Under the pieces are notes generated by a model. That model saw nothing but the letters and a program-made list of their open reading frames with translations, did not search any database and was not told the DNA's origin. A DNA stretch of 35,925 bases. It comes from Clostridium sp. 26_21 (GTDB lineage Bacteria; Bacillota; Clostridia; TANB77; CAG-508). Every line of letters begins with the position of its first letter. Positions within the stretch are counted from its first letter, which is position 1. The stretch covers positions 4,353 to 40,277 of the forward strand of contig MNRO01000012.1 in assembly GCA_001915995.1 (NCBI GenBank), read 5' to 3'. Shown piece by piece: positions 1 through 8,019 of this stretch. The translations under genes were made by a program, and so were the position numbers.

Positions 1-47
1 TTTTTAAAGACTTAAAAGAAAAAGTAACAGAATATTACAAAGCATAA
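1..47 (+). CDS. C-terminal end of an upstream gene, probably cas7 (partial)
   Basis: Reading from base 3 gives FKDLKEKVTEYYKA followed by TAA at 45-47; only this tail is in the window. It lies 18 bases before the cas5 start, which fits the usual type I-B order (cas6, cas8b, cas7, cas5, cas3, cas4, cas1, cas2), so Cas7 is the likeliest identity. The tail itself is too short to identify the family, so this is inferred from position only. Confidence 0.45.
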   Translation, partial: FKDLKEKVTEYYKA

Positions 48-65
48 AAGAAAGGATTGGTATAA

Positions 66-731
66 ATGAAAATTTTAAAACTAAAACTATACCAAGAGAT
101 AGCATGCTATAAAAAGCCATTTGCAACTAAAGTTGCTGAAACATATCCATTACCACCATATTCAACAATAATAGGAATGTTTCATAAAATTCTTCAAGCT
201 GAGCCAGGAGAATATTTTCCAATGAACATATCTGTACAAGGAAATTATGAAGGAATATTTAGTAATTATCAAAATTTAAGAATGTATAAAGGAAAAGCTA
301 AAGTAACGTCAATGCCAAGAAATGTACATCAATTATTAGATGTTAATTTAATTATTCATGTACAAGCAGAAGATGAAACAATAGATAAGATTTATCAAAA
401 TATAATAAATGGAACAGAAACATTTACATTAGGGAGAAATGAAGACATCGTAAGAATTGATTCAATAAAAATTCTAGAAAATGTAAATGAAGTTGAAGAA
501 CCTACTATCGAAAAGAATGCTTATGTACCAGAATGGATAGATAACGAAGTTAATGGAATTAATTATAGATTAAATACAACATATAAAATACAAGATGATA
601 TTAGAAAATGGAATAAAGTTAATGTAAAATATGTTGAAAAGTATACAAATCAACATATAGAAGAAACATTACAAGATGAAGATGGAGACAATATTTATTT
701 TTATAGTGAAAGGATTCAAAATGAATTATAA
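66..731 (+). CDS. cas5: Type I-B Cascade subunit Cas5
   Basis: 221 aa. Cas5 is the RAMP-fold subunit that caps the 5' handle of the crRNA in Cascade, the DNA-targeting complex of type I systems. The N-terminus carries a first beta strand (KILKLKLYQEIACYK) followed by the family's TYPLPPYSTIIGMFHKIL segment, as in Cas5 proteins of the Tneap/Hmari I-B group. The start is set by AGAAAGGA at 51-58. The stop overlaps the cas3 start by 11 bases, so translation of the two is probably coupled. The large subunit, Cas7 and Cas6 should lie just upstream, outside the window. I-B is called from the Cas5 type, the gene order and the repeat; without Cas8 it cannot be proved. Confidence 0.9.
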   Translation: MKILKLKLYQEIACYKKPFATKVAETYPLPPYSTIIGMFHKILQAEPGEYFPMNISVQGNYEGIFSNYQNLRMYKGKAKVTSMPRNVHQLLDVNLIIHVQAEDETIDKIYQNIINGTETFTLGRNEDIVRIDSIKILENVNEVEEPTIEKNAYVPEWIDNEVNGINYRLNTTYKIQDDIRKWNKVNVKYVEKYTNQHIEETLQDEDGDNIYFYSERIQNEL

Positions 732-2913
732 ATATTATGCAAAATCAAATCCAATAGAAACAATAAAAGAACACACTGATAAATTATTAGAGAATCTTGA
801 AATTCTAAAAATAACTTATGGTGCGAAAATAGTACAAGTAATAGATATGTCAGAAGATAGATTTTGGCAACTAATGGAAATAATATGTAAATATCATGAT
901 GTGGGAAAAGTTTATTCAGGGTTTCAAAATGTAATAAGAAAAGCAATAGGAGAACCACTGTTAGCTACAAAATTTAATAATGAGCAAATAAAGCATGAAC
1001 AAATATCTCCAATGTTTGTACCATATAAAGAGTATGGATTAACAAAAACAGAAAGAAAACTAATATATCAAGCAATTTATTATCATCATGAAAGAGACAA
1101 TATAATACATATGGATGAACAATTATTAAATGAAATAATAAAAGAAGATATTGAACCAAATATTGAAAAAATAGAAAATGAATTACAAATTAAAGTACCA
1201 AAATTAAAAACAACATATTTAGGAATGGTAGAAGGACAAGCTAGAATAACTGAATTTGACGACATATATAAAGATTATTGTATAATGAAAGGATTGCTAC
1301 ATAGATTGGATCATTGTAGTTCTGCTTGGATCCCAGTTGAAGATGAAACAAAAGATGAAATTTCAAAATTCGTAGAAGTATTTATGAAAAAACAAAATTT
1401 TGAACCAAATGATTTACAACAATTTGCAAAAGCAAATCAAGATAAAAATGTTATAGTAATTGGTTCAACTGGTATGGGAAAAACAGAAGGAGCATTACTT
1501 TGGAGTAATCATGATAAAACATTTTTTACATTACCATTAAGAATAAGTATAAATGCAATATATGACAGGATAAAAGAAATAATAGGATATGAGCATGTTG
1601 GATTATTACACTCAACAGCAATAGAGTATTTAGATGATAAAAATGAAGAAAATGAATTTGAAAAAATAGAACAAGCACGAAATTTATATGAAAAAATTAC
1701 AACATGTACGATAGATCAAATTTTTCCATTTGTATTTAAATATAGAGGATATGAAAAAATATATGCAACATTAAGTTATTCAAAAGTAGTAATTGATGAG
1801 ATTCAAGCATATTCACCTGAAATAGTAGCTGTTATTTTAAAAGGCTTACAAATGATAAATAATTTAAATGGAAAATTTATGGTAATGACAGCAACACTTC
1901 CTAGAATATATAAAGAAAAGCTAGAAGAAATGGGAATAAAGTTTGAATATAATGAATTTATAAAAGATACAATAAGACATAAAATTCAATTAGTGGATTT
2001 AGGAATAGAAGAAGATTTAGAAGAAATAAAAGAGAACTCTAAGAATAAAAAGGTATTAATAATTGTAAATACAATAAATAAAGCAATTGAAATATATCAA
2101 AAATTAAAAGATGAAAATGTTCAAAATGTTAATTTATTGCATTCAAGGTTTATACAATCAGATAGAAGTGAAAAAGAAAGAAATATAAAAGAATTTTCTA
2201 AAAATAGAGATGAAGTTGGAATATGGATAACAACACAAATTGTTGAAGCATCATTAGATATAGACTTTGATATGTTATATACAGAAATGTCTACATTAGA
2301 TAGTTTGTTTCAAAGGTTAGGAAGATGTTATAGAAGTAGAGAATATTGTGAAAACATTCCAAATGTAAAAATATATATCAAAGATACAAGTGGAGTTGGA
2401 TATATATATGATGAAGAAATATATGAAAAAAGTATAGAAATGTTAAGACCATATAATGGAAAAATATTACAAGAAAAAATAAAAATTGATTTAGTTGATA
2501 AGTTATATTCAAAAGAAATGTTACAAGGAACAGAATTTTATAAAAAATTTAAAGAAGCATTTAAAATATTGGATAATATTATAGACTATGATACAAGTAA
2601 AAAAGATGCACAACATATTTTAAGGGATATTGATAATATAGATGTAATTCCAAAAATTATTTATGATGAAAACTTGGATTTATTTACTGAATATGAGAAC
2701 GAAAAAGAAAAGAAGAAAAAATATGAATTGAAAAGGAAAATTGATAAATTATTTATATCAATCAATAGTAAAAATAAATGGAAATTGAACAATTTTATAA
2801 TAGAATGTCCTTATATAAAAGGAAAATATATTATTGATACAAAATATGATGAAGAAATTGGACTTCTTTTAGAAGCTGATGAAGGTTATTCAATAGATTC
2901 GCGAGAATTGTAA
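721..2913 (+). CDS. cas3: CRISPR-associated nuclease-helicase Cas3
   Basis: 730 aa from ATG 721, chosen over an upstream ATG at 676 because GTGAAAGGATT lies just before 721 and the upstream 15 residues look non-native. Cas3 is recruited to Cascade R-loops, nicks and then shreds target DNA. The N-terminal HD nuclease is visible as H18, H59-D60 (KYHDVGK), H92, H122-H123 and D197 (RLDHCS). The SF2 helicase follows: Walker A GSTGMGKT near 248-254, DEIQ at 359-362, MTATLP near 389-394, then VEASLDIDFD and the QRLGRCYR motif VI. Nuclease and helicase are fused in the usual HD-first order and all key residues are present, so it looks active. It overlaps cas5 and is followed 12 bases later by cas4. 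Confidence 0.96.
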   Translation: MNYKYYAKSNPIETIKEHTDKLLENLEILKITYGAKIVQVIDMSEDRFWQLMEIICKYHDVGKVYSGFQNVIRKAIGEPLLATKFNNEQIKHEQISPMFVPYKEYGLTKTERKLIYQAIYYHHERDNIIHMDEQLLNEIIKEDIEPNIEKIENELQIKVPKLKTTYLGMVEGQARITEFDDIYKDYCIMKGLLHRLDHCSSAWIPVEDETKDEISKFVEVFMKKQNFEPNDLQQFAKANQDKNVIVIGSTGMGKTEGALLWSNHDKTFFTLPLRISINAIYDRIKEIIGYEHVGLLHSTAIEYLDDKNEENEFEKIEQARNLYEKITTCTIDQIFPFVFKYRGYEKIYATLSYSKVVIDEIQAYSPEIVAVILKGLQMINNLNGKFMVMTATLPRIYKEKLEEMGIKFEYNEFIKDTIRHKIQLVDLGIEEDLEEIKENSKNKKVLIIVNTINKAIEIYQKLKDENVQNVNLLHSRFIQSDRSEKERNIKEFSKNRDEVGIWITTQIVEASLDIDFDMLYTEMSTLDSLFQRLGRCYRSREYCENIPNVKIYIKDTSGVGYIYDEEIYEKSIEMLRPYNGKILQEKIKIDLVDKLYSKEMLQGTEFYKKFKEAFKILDNIIDYDTSKKDAQHILRDIDNIDVIPKIIYDENLDLFTEYENEKEKKKKYELKRKIDKLFISINSKNKWKLNNFIIECPYIKGKYIIDTKYDEEIGLLLEADEGYSIDSREL

Positions 2914-2925
2914 TAGGAGGATTGT

Positions 2926-3414
2926 ATGAATATTACAGGAATAATGGTTTATTATTATTTTATATGTGAGCGAAGATTATGGTATTTTGCAAATCAAATA
3001 AATATGGAACAAAATAGTGAATTGGTACAAATTGGAAAGATAATAGATGAAACAACATATAGCAGAGAAAAGAAAGGCATTTTAATAGACAATACTATAA
3101 ATATAGATTTTATAAATAATGGCGCAGTATTACATGAAGTCAAGAAAACAAAATCAATTGAAGAAGCTGGAATATGGCAATTAAAATATTATATGTATTA
3201 TTTAGAACAAAAAGGAATAAAAAATATCAAAGCGGAAATTGATTTTCCACTATTAAGAGAAACGAAAAAAATTATTTTAGAAGATGAAGATAGAGAAGTA
3301 TTAAAAAATGTTGTTATAAGCATAGAAAATATTGTAGAACAAGATAAGTCTCCTAAAACTATAAATTCAAAGATTTGTAAGAAATGTTCTTACTTTGATT
3401 TATGCTATGTATAA
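2926..3414 (+). CDS. cas4: CRISPR adaptation nuclease Cas4
   Basis: 162 aa. Cas4 is a RecB-like exonuclease with an Fe-S cluster that, with Cas1-Cas2, selects PAM-containing prespacers, trims them and fixes their orientation. The four cluster cysteines are C14 (ICERRLW) and C151, C154, C160 in the C-terminal ICKKCSYFDLC. RecB-type nuclease residues are D61, E71-x-K73 (HEVKK) and Q85xxxY89. At the first metal position, where the family usually has His in a GK-x-x-H motif, this protein has D41 (GKIIDE). A strong AGGAGG at about 2917 fixes the start. It is 27 bases upstream of the cas1 ATG in the same operon. Confidence 0.92.
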   Translation: MNITGIMVYYYFICERRLWYFANQINMEQNSELVQIGKIIDETTYSREKKGILIDNTINIDFINNGAVLHEVKKTKSIEEAGIWQLKYYMYYLEQKGIKNIKAEIDFPLLRETKKIILEDEDREVLKNVVISIENIVEQDKSPKTINSKICKKCSYFDLCYV

Positions 3415-3441
3415 AAATTGTATAGAAAGGAATTGTTAAAA

Positions 3442-4434
3442 ATGAAACAATCATATTATTTATACAAAAGTGGGAGGCTTCAAAGAAAAGATAATACATT
3501 GGAAATAGTATATAAAGATAATACCAAGAAAAGTATACCGGTAGAACGAGTGGATGATATATATGTTATGACAGAACTTGATTTTAATACGAGTTTATTA
3601 AACTTTTTATCTCAGTTTGGTATAAATGTGCATTTTTTTAATTATTATGGATTTTATACAGGTACGTATTATCCAAAAGAATCTCTTGTATCTGGAAAAT
3701 TATTAATAAAACAAGTTGAACATTATAATGATAAAGAAAAAAGATTAGATATTGCAAAAGCCTTTATAGAAGCGGCATCATATAATATTTATAGAAATTT
3801 AACTTATTATAATAATAGAGGAAAAGACTTAAAAGATTATATGAAAGAGATAGATTTTTTAAGAAAGCAAATAAAATTGTGTAAAGATGTGCCGGAATTA
3901 ATGGGAATAGAAGGAAATATTAGAAAGGTTTATTATGATTCATGGAATATTATAATTAATCAAGATATAGCTTTTGAAAAAAGAGTAAAAAATCCTCCAG
4001 ATAATGCAATAAATTCATTGATTTCGTATGTTAATACAATTATATATACAAGAGTTTTAAGTGAAATCTATAAGACACAGCTAAATCCTACAATAAGTTA
4101 TTTGCATGAACCATCTGAAAGAAGATTTTCATTGTGTTTAGATATTGCTGAAATTTTCAAACCAATTATAGCAGATAGATTAATTTTTTCTATGTTAAAT
4201 AAAAGACAGATAACTGAAAAAGGTTTTGAGGAGGGTCTTAATTTTACTTATATAAAAGATGAAGCACGAAAAAGTATAACAAGAGAAATTGATTTGAGAT
4301 TACAAACTAAAATTAAGCATAAAAAATTGGACAGAGAAGTGAGTTATGAATATTTGATGAGATTAGAGGTATATAAATTAATTAAACATTTGCTTGAAGA
4401 TGAAGAATATGAAGGTTTTAAAATGTGGTGGTAA
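3442..4434 (+). CDS. cas1: CRISPR integrase Cas1
   Basis: 330 aa. Cas1 catalyses integration of new spacers at the leader-proximal repeat as part of the Cas1-Cas2 complex. Metal-binding active-site residues are E157 (MGIEGNIRKVYY), H222 (YLHEPSERRF) and the D234/E237 pair (LDIAEIFKP). The ATG at 3442 is preferred over a TTG at 3418 because AGAAAGGA at 3424-3431 is placed correctly for it and the protein then begins MKQSYYLYKSG, as relatives do. The stop TAA is separated from the cas2 ATG by one base, so the two are translationally coupled. Confidence 0.96.
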   Translation: MKQSYYLYKSGRLQRKDNTLEIVYKDNTKKSIPVERVDDIYVMTELDFNTSLLNFLSQFGINVHFFNYYGFYTGTYYPKESLVSGKLLIKQVEHYNDKEKRLDIAKAFIEAASYNIYRNLTYYNNRGKDLKDYMKEIDFLRKQIKLCKDVPELMGIEGNIRKVYYDSWNIIINQDIAFEKRVKNPPDNAINSLISYVNTIIYTRVLSEIYKTQLNPTISYLHEPSERRFSLCLDIAEIFKPIIADRLIFSMLNKRQITEKGFEEGLNFTYIKDEARKSITREIDLRLQTKIKHKKLDREVSYEYLMRLEVYKLIKHLLEDEEYEGFKMWW

Positions 4435-4435
4435 T

Positions 4436-4720
4436 ATGTATGTTATTTTAGTTTATGATATAAATTTAGAAGATAAAGAAGGACAAAAGGTATTGAGAAA
4501 TGTTTTTAAGACATGTAAAAAGTATTTGGTACATATTCAGAATTCTGTTTTTGAAGGAGAATTATTAAATTCACAGGCTATTAAGCTGAAAACTGAATTG
4601 GATAGGTATATTAGAGAAAGTAAGGATAGTGTGATTTTGTTTAAAAGTAGAAATCAACATTGGATGGAAAAAGAGTTTCTTGGTATGATTGAAGATGATA
4701 AAACAGATAATTTTTTGTAA
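4436..4720 (+). CDS. cas2: CRISPR adaptation protein Cas2
   Basis: 94 aa, beginning MYVILVYDINLED, the standard ferredoxin-fold first strand with the conserved Asp at residue 8. Cas2 is the dimeric scaffold of the Cas1-Cas2 integrase. An in-frame ATG at 4394 lies inside cas1 and would add 14 non-homologous residues; ATG 4436 is right for the family and has GGTGGT just upstream at the end of cas1. It is the last gene of the cas operon, and the CRISPR leader begins directly after it. Confidence 0.95.
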   Translation: MYVILVYDINLEDKEGQKVLRNVFKTCKKYLVHIQNSVFEGELLNSQAIKLKTELDRYIRESKDSVILFKSRNQHWMEKEFLGMIEDDKTDNFL

Positions 4721-4905
4721 ATTTGAAAAATCTGTCAATCTATAATATTGCTAAATTATGTGGTTATTGACAGATTATGAAAATTAGAAAAATAAAGGAC
4801 TTGAACGAGAAATATAGATTTTTTAAATGTTTTGTGTTATTATAATATGAGATGGACAGAATTTTAAGATAAAATGTGCTTGTTTTATGGTTTTAATAAA
4901 GTCCT
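4721..4905 (+). promoter_or_regulatory. CRISPR leader
   Basis: This 185-base A+T-rich stretch lies between the cas2 stop and the first repeat. Its placement next to cas1-cas2, and the fact that the only degenerate repeat is at the far end of the array, mark this side as the leader where new spacers enter. It contains a perfect 11-base inverted repeat (AATCTGTCAAT at 4729-4739, ATTGACAGATT at 4766-4776) with 26 bases between arms. A TATAAT at 4841-4846, with only a weak -35, is a candidate start for the pre-crRNA. Confidence 0.75.
4841..4846 (+). promoter_or_regulatory. Candidate -10 element of the pre-crRNA promoter
   Basis: A perfect TATAAT sits 59 bases before the first repeat. The bases 17 upstream (4818-4823, ATTTTT) are a poor -35, so this call rests on the -10 and its position in the leader. 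Confidence 0.4.
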
Positions 4906-7873
4906 ATATTAATTTAAATATATTAGAATGTAAATGAAGTATGTTATGCGATAGAAAGAATGGGAACCAAATATTAATTTAAATATATTAGAATGTAAAT
5001 AAAGAAGTGCAATTTCAAATATTTTAACATATGCAATATTAATTTAAATATATTAGAATGTAAATACGGTTTCATCTAATATTTGCATATCTGTTCTTGC
5101 AGATATTAATTTAAATATATTAGAATGTAAATATGTTTGAAAATGATACTTTTATGAAGCAAGATGCATATTAATTTAAATATATTAGAATGTAAATCAA
5201 GAATATCATTTTGCACGATTTGGTAGTAATTAATATTAATTTAAATATATTAGAATGTAAATACTACATACGAACTTGGAAAATCTGAAGAATATTGATA
5301 TTAATTTAAATATATTAGAATGTAAATTTGTATGTGCATTCGTAATACATTCCGTCAAACAAATATTAATTTAAATATATTAGAATGTAAATTTTTTATT
5401 TTGGAGTAATATAGTTTTATGGCTCAAATATTAATTTAAATATATTAGAATGTAAATCATACTATTATCCCTTGCTTTTAATTTGTCACATAAATATTAA
5501 TTTAAATATATTAGAATGTAAATACCACTTATGAACTTGGAAAATCAGAAGAATATTGATATTAATTTAAATATATTAGAATGTAAATGTTGTTTCTGCG
5601 GTTACTGTTCTTTTTCCTTCTCTATATTAATTTAAATATATTAGAATGTAAATAATCGTAGAGTACCTTTATCGGTAAATCCTGACCATGATATTAATTT
5701 AAATATATTAGAATGTAAATCAAGGGTCTATGTGGTTTGCTTGGGCTGTTTCTAATATTAATTTAAATATATTAGAATGTAAATTTCTCTTTAAAATAGA
5801 GGAGCTACAATTTATTTTATATTAATTTAAATATATTAGAATGTAAATTTCTTATAATTATATTATACCATAAAATAAATAAAATATTAATTTAAATATA
5901 TTAGAATGTAAATTAACTATATCTTATGATATAGCAAGAGGAAATGATATTAATTTAAATATATTAGAATGTAAATAGTGATAATACTGAAGATATCACT
6001 GGCGATGGTTTTATATTAATTTAAATATATTAGAATGTAAATAAAAGAGTTTATAAGAAATGCACATCATAGATACAATATTAATTTAAATATATTAGAA
6101 TGTAAATTTTAATCACGCCCCCTTGTCTCTAACTCAGTTGCATATTAATTTAAATATATTAGAATGTAAATAATGATAATACTGAAGATATCACTGGTGA
6201 TGGTTTTATATTAATTTAAATATATTAGAATGTAAATTTCAACGGCAAAACAAGAAGAAGAACAAAGAGCAACATATTAATTTAAATATATTAGAATGTA
6301 AATGGAGAACAACGCAAATTTTGGTTTGAAGAATTTAAAATATTAATTTAAATATATTAGAATGTAAATAATGCTCCTGATTTTTCTAATGCTCTGTTAA
6401 TTATTATATTAATTTAAATATATTAGAATGTAAATTCATAAAGATGGAGATAAAAGCAACAACAAACTAATATTAATTTAAATATATTAGAATGTAAATT
6501 GAATATATGTTAGAATCTGTAACAGATTTCATTGAATATTAATTTAAATATATTAGAATGTAAATTTTATAATTCTTGGAAATTTAGATGTTTATGGTAG
6601 ATATTAATTTAAATATATTAGAATGTAAATAGCAATGAATTTAGAAAAATAAATTTAACAAATAATATTAATTTAAATATATTAGAATGTAAATCTAACA
6701 TCAACAGGTCATGTTCGTAAAGAACTAAATATTAATTTAAATATATTAGAATGTAAATCAAGGATCTATGTGGTTTGCGTGGGCTGTTTCTAATATTAAT
6801 TTAAATATATTAGAATGTAAATAAATCAAAAAAATTATATGATGTATTATATCGAATTGGATATTAATTTAAATATATTAGAATGTAAATTTATTTTACA
6901 AAGGAATAAATCAAAATGACGATGAATATTAATTTAAATATATTAGAATGTAAATATCATTCAGACAAACTTTTCAAAAGCTAATCTTGAATATTAATTT
7001 AAATATATTAGAATGTAAATATTTATAATTTTAGGAGACAACGGAGAAATAGAATTTCAATATTAATTTAAATATATTAGAATGTAAATGCTATTACATT
7101 TTTATTTGATTATTTTATTACTTGATATTAATTTAAATATATTAGAATGTAAATAAAGTGGGTGATCTAGTTGTATGGAGTACAGCAGTAGGATATTAAT
7201 TTAAATATATTAGAATGTAAATATTAACATTCCTGTCGCATTATCACTAATTGCATAAATATTAATTTAAATATATTAGAATGTAAATTTCAAAATAAAG
7301 AAAACATATTCATCAATAGAAGATATTAATTTAAATATATTAGAATGTAAATCTTCTTGATAACATTAATTCTCAATCTAATCTTAATATTAATTTAAAT
7401 ATATTAGAATGTAAATGAATTTGTGTGTTCTACTTTCTCAATTTTGATGTTATATTAATTTAAATATATTAGAATGTAAATTAAGGGCCGTGTATTCTTC
7501 TTAATAATATATATACTATATTAATTTAAATATATTAGAATGTAAATTCTTTTAAAACATACTCATCATAAACATCTTCTTTATATTAATTTAAATATAT
7601 TAGAATGTAAATACATACAACGCAATAATTACACATATATCGCCAAAATATTAATTTAAATATATTAGAATGTAAATGTGTATGTATAAAGTCCGAAAGC
7701 ATTGTCATGCTTGATATTAATTTAAATATATTAGAATGTAAATGTAAAGAGTGTTGGAAACATAAAAAATATATTAGATATTAATTTAAATATATTAGAA
7801 TGTAAATTAGTGGATAATTTTTACGATATTTATAAATTGAAGAATATTAATTTAAATATATTAGAATGTGAAT
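4906..7873 (+). CRISPR. Type I-B CRISPR array, 46 repeats and 45 spacers
   Basis: By eye there are 46 copies of a 30-base repeat that begins ATATTAATTT, continues AAATATATTA and ends GAATGTAAAT. The repeat has two G and no C. Spacers are 33-39 bases, mostly 34-36. All repeats appear identical except the last (7844-7873), which ends GAATGTGAAT; this marks the leader-distal end and confirms the direction. The final eight bases, ATGTAAAT, fit the 5' handle left by Cas6 in I-B systems. Three pairs of spacers are near-duplicates: 5263-5297 with 5524-5558, 5721-5754 with 6759-6792, and 5977-6012 with 6172-6207. Many spacers can be read as open coding sequence on one strand or the other, as expected for fragments of phage or plasmid genes. 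Confidence 0.99.
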
Positions 7874-7970
7874 ATCATTACTAGTATTACGAATGGTAAT
7901 AATCCTGTGTATCACATGCCAGTCTCCAAAAAGAAAAAGTATTAATATAAAAGGTTATAAAAAATCAAAA

Positions 7971-8005
7971 TAAGAAGTAATAGTAGAAAATACAATTACT
8001 TCTTA
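7971..8005 (-). terminator. Terminator of the dGTPase-like gene
   Basis: TAAGAAGTAA at 7971-7980 pairs with TTACTTCTTA at 7996-8005. On the minus strand the hairpin follows the gene's stop by 14 bases and runs into a T-rich stretch (TTTTGATTTTTT). It may also stop pre-crRNA transcription from the other side, although the plus-strand T run is weak. Confidence 0.7.
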
Positions 8006-8019
8006 TAATTAATAAAAAT

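Noticed and set aside
4729..4776. Leader inverted repeat as terminator of the cas operon
   Set aside because: No T run follows either arm and the loop is 26 bases, so it was not called a terminator.
5849..5883. Self-targeting by spacer 15, which looks like intergenic A/T sequence
   Set aside because: No match to other parts of the window was seen by eye; the rest of the genome cannot be checked.
5914..5946. Spacer 16 as a terminase fragment (reads TISYDIARGN)
   Set aside because: A ten-residue reading that only loosely resembles a terminase nuclease strand is too short to name a target.
7936..7960. Possible extra degenerate repeat after the array (TATTAATATAAAA)
   Set aside because: It is 63-65 bases after the last repeat, not 33-39, and matches only the first part of the repeat. 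It is simple A/T sequence.
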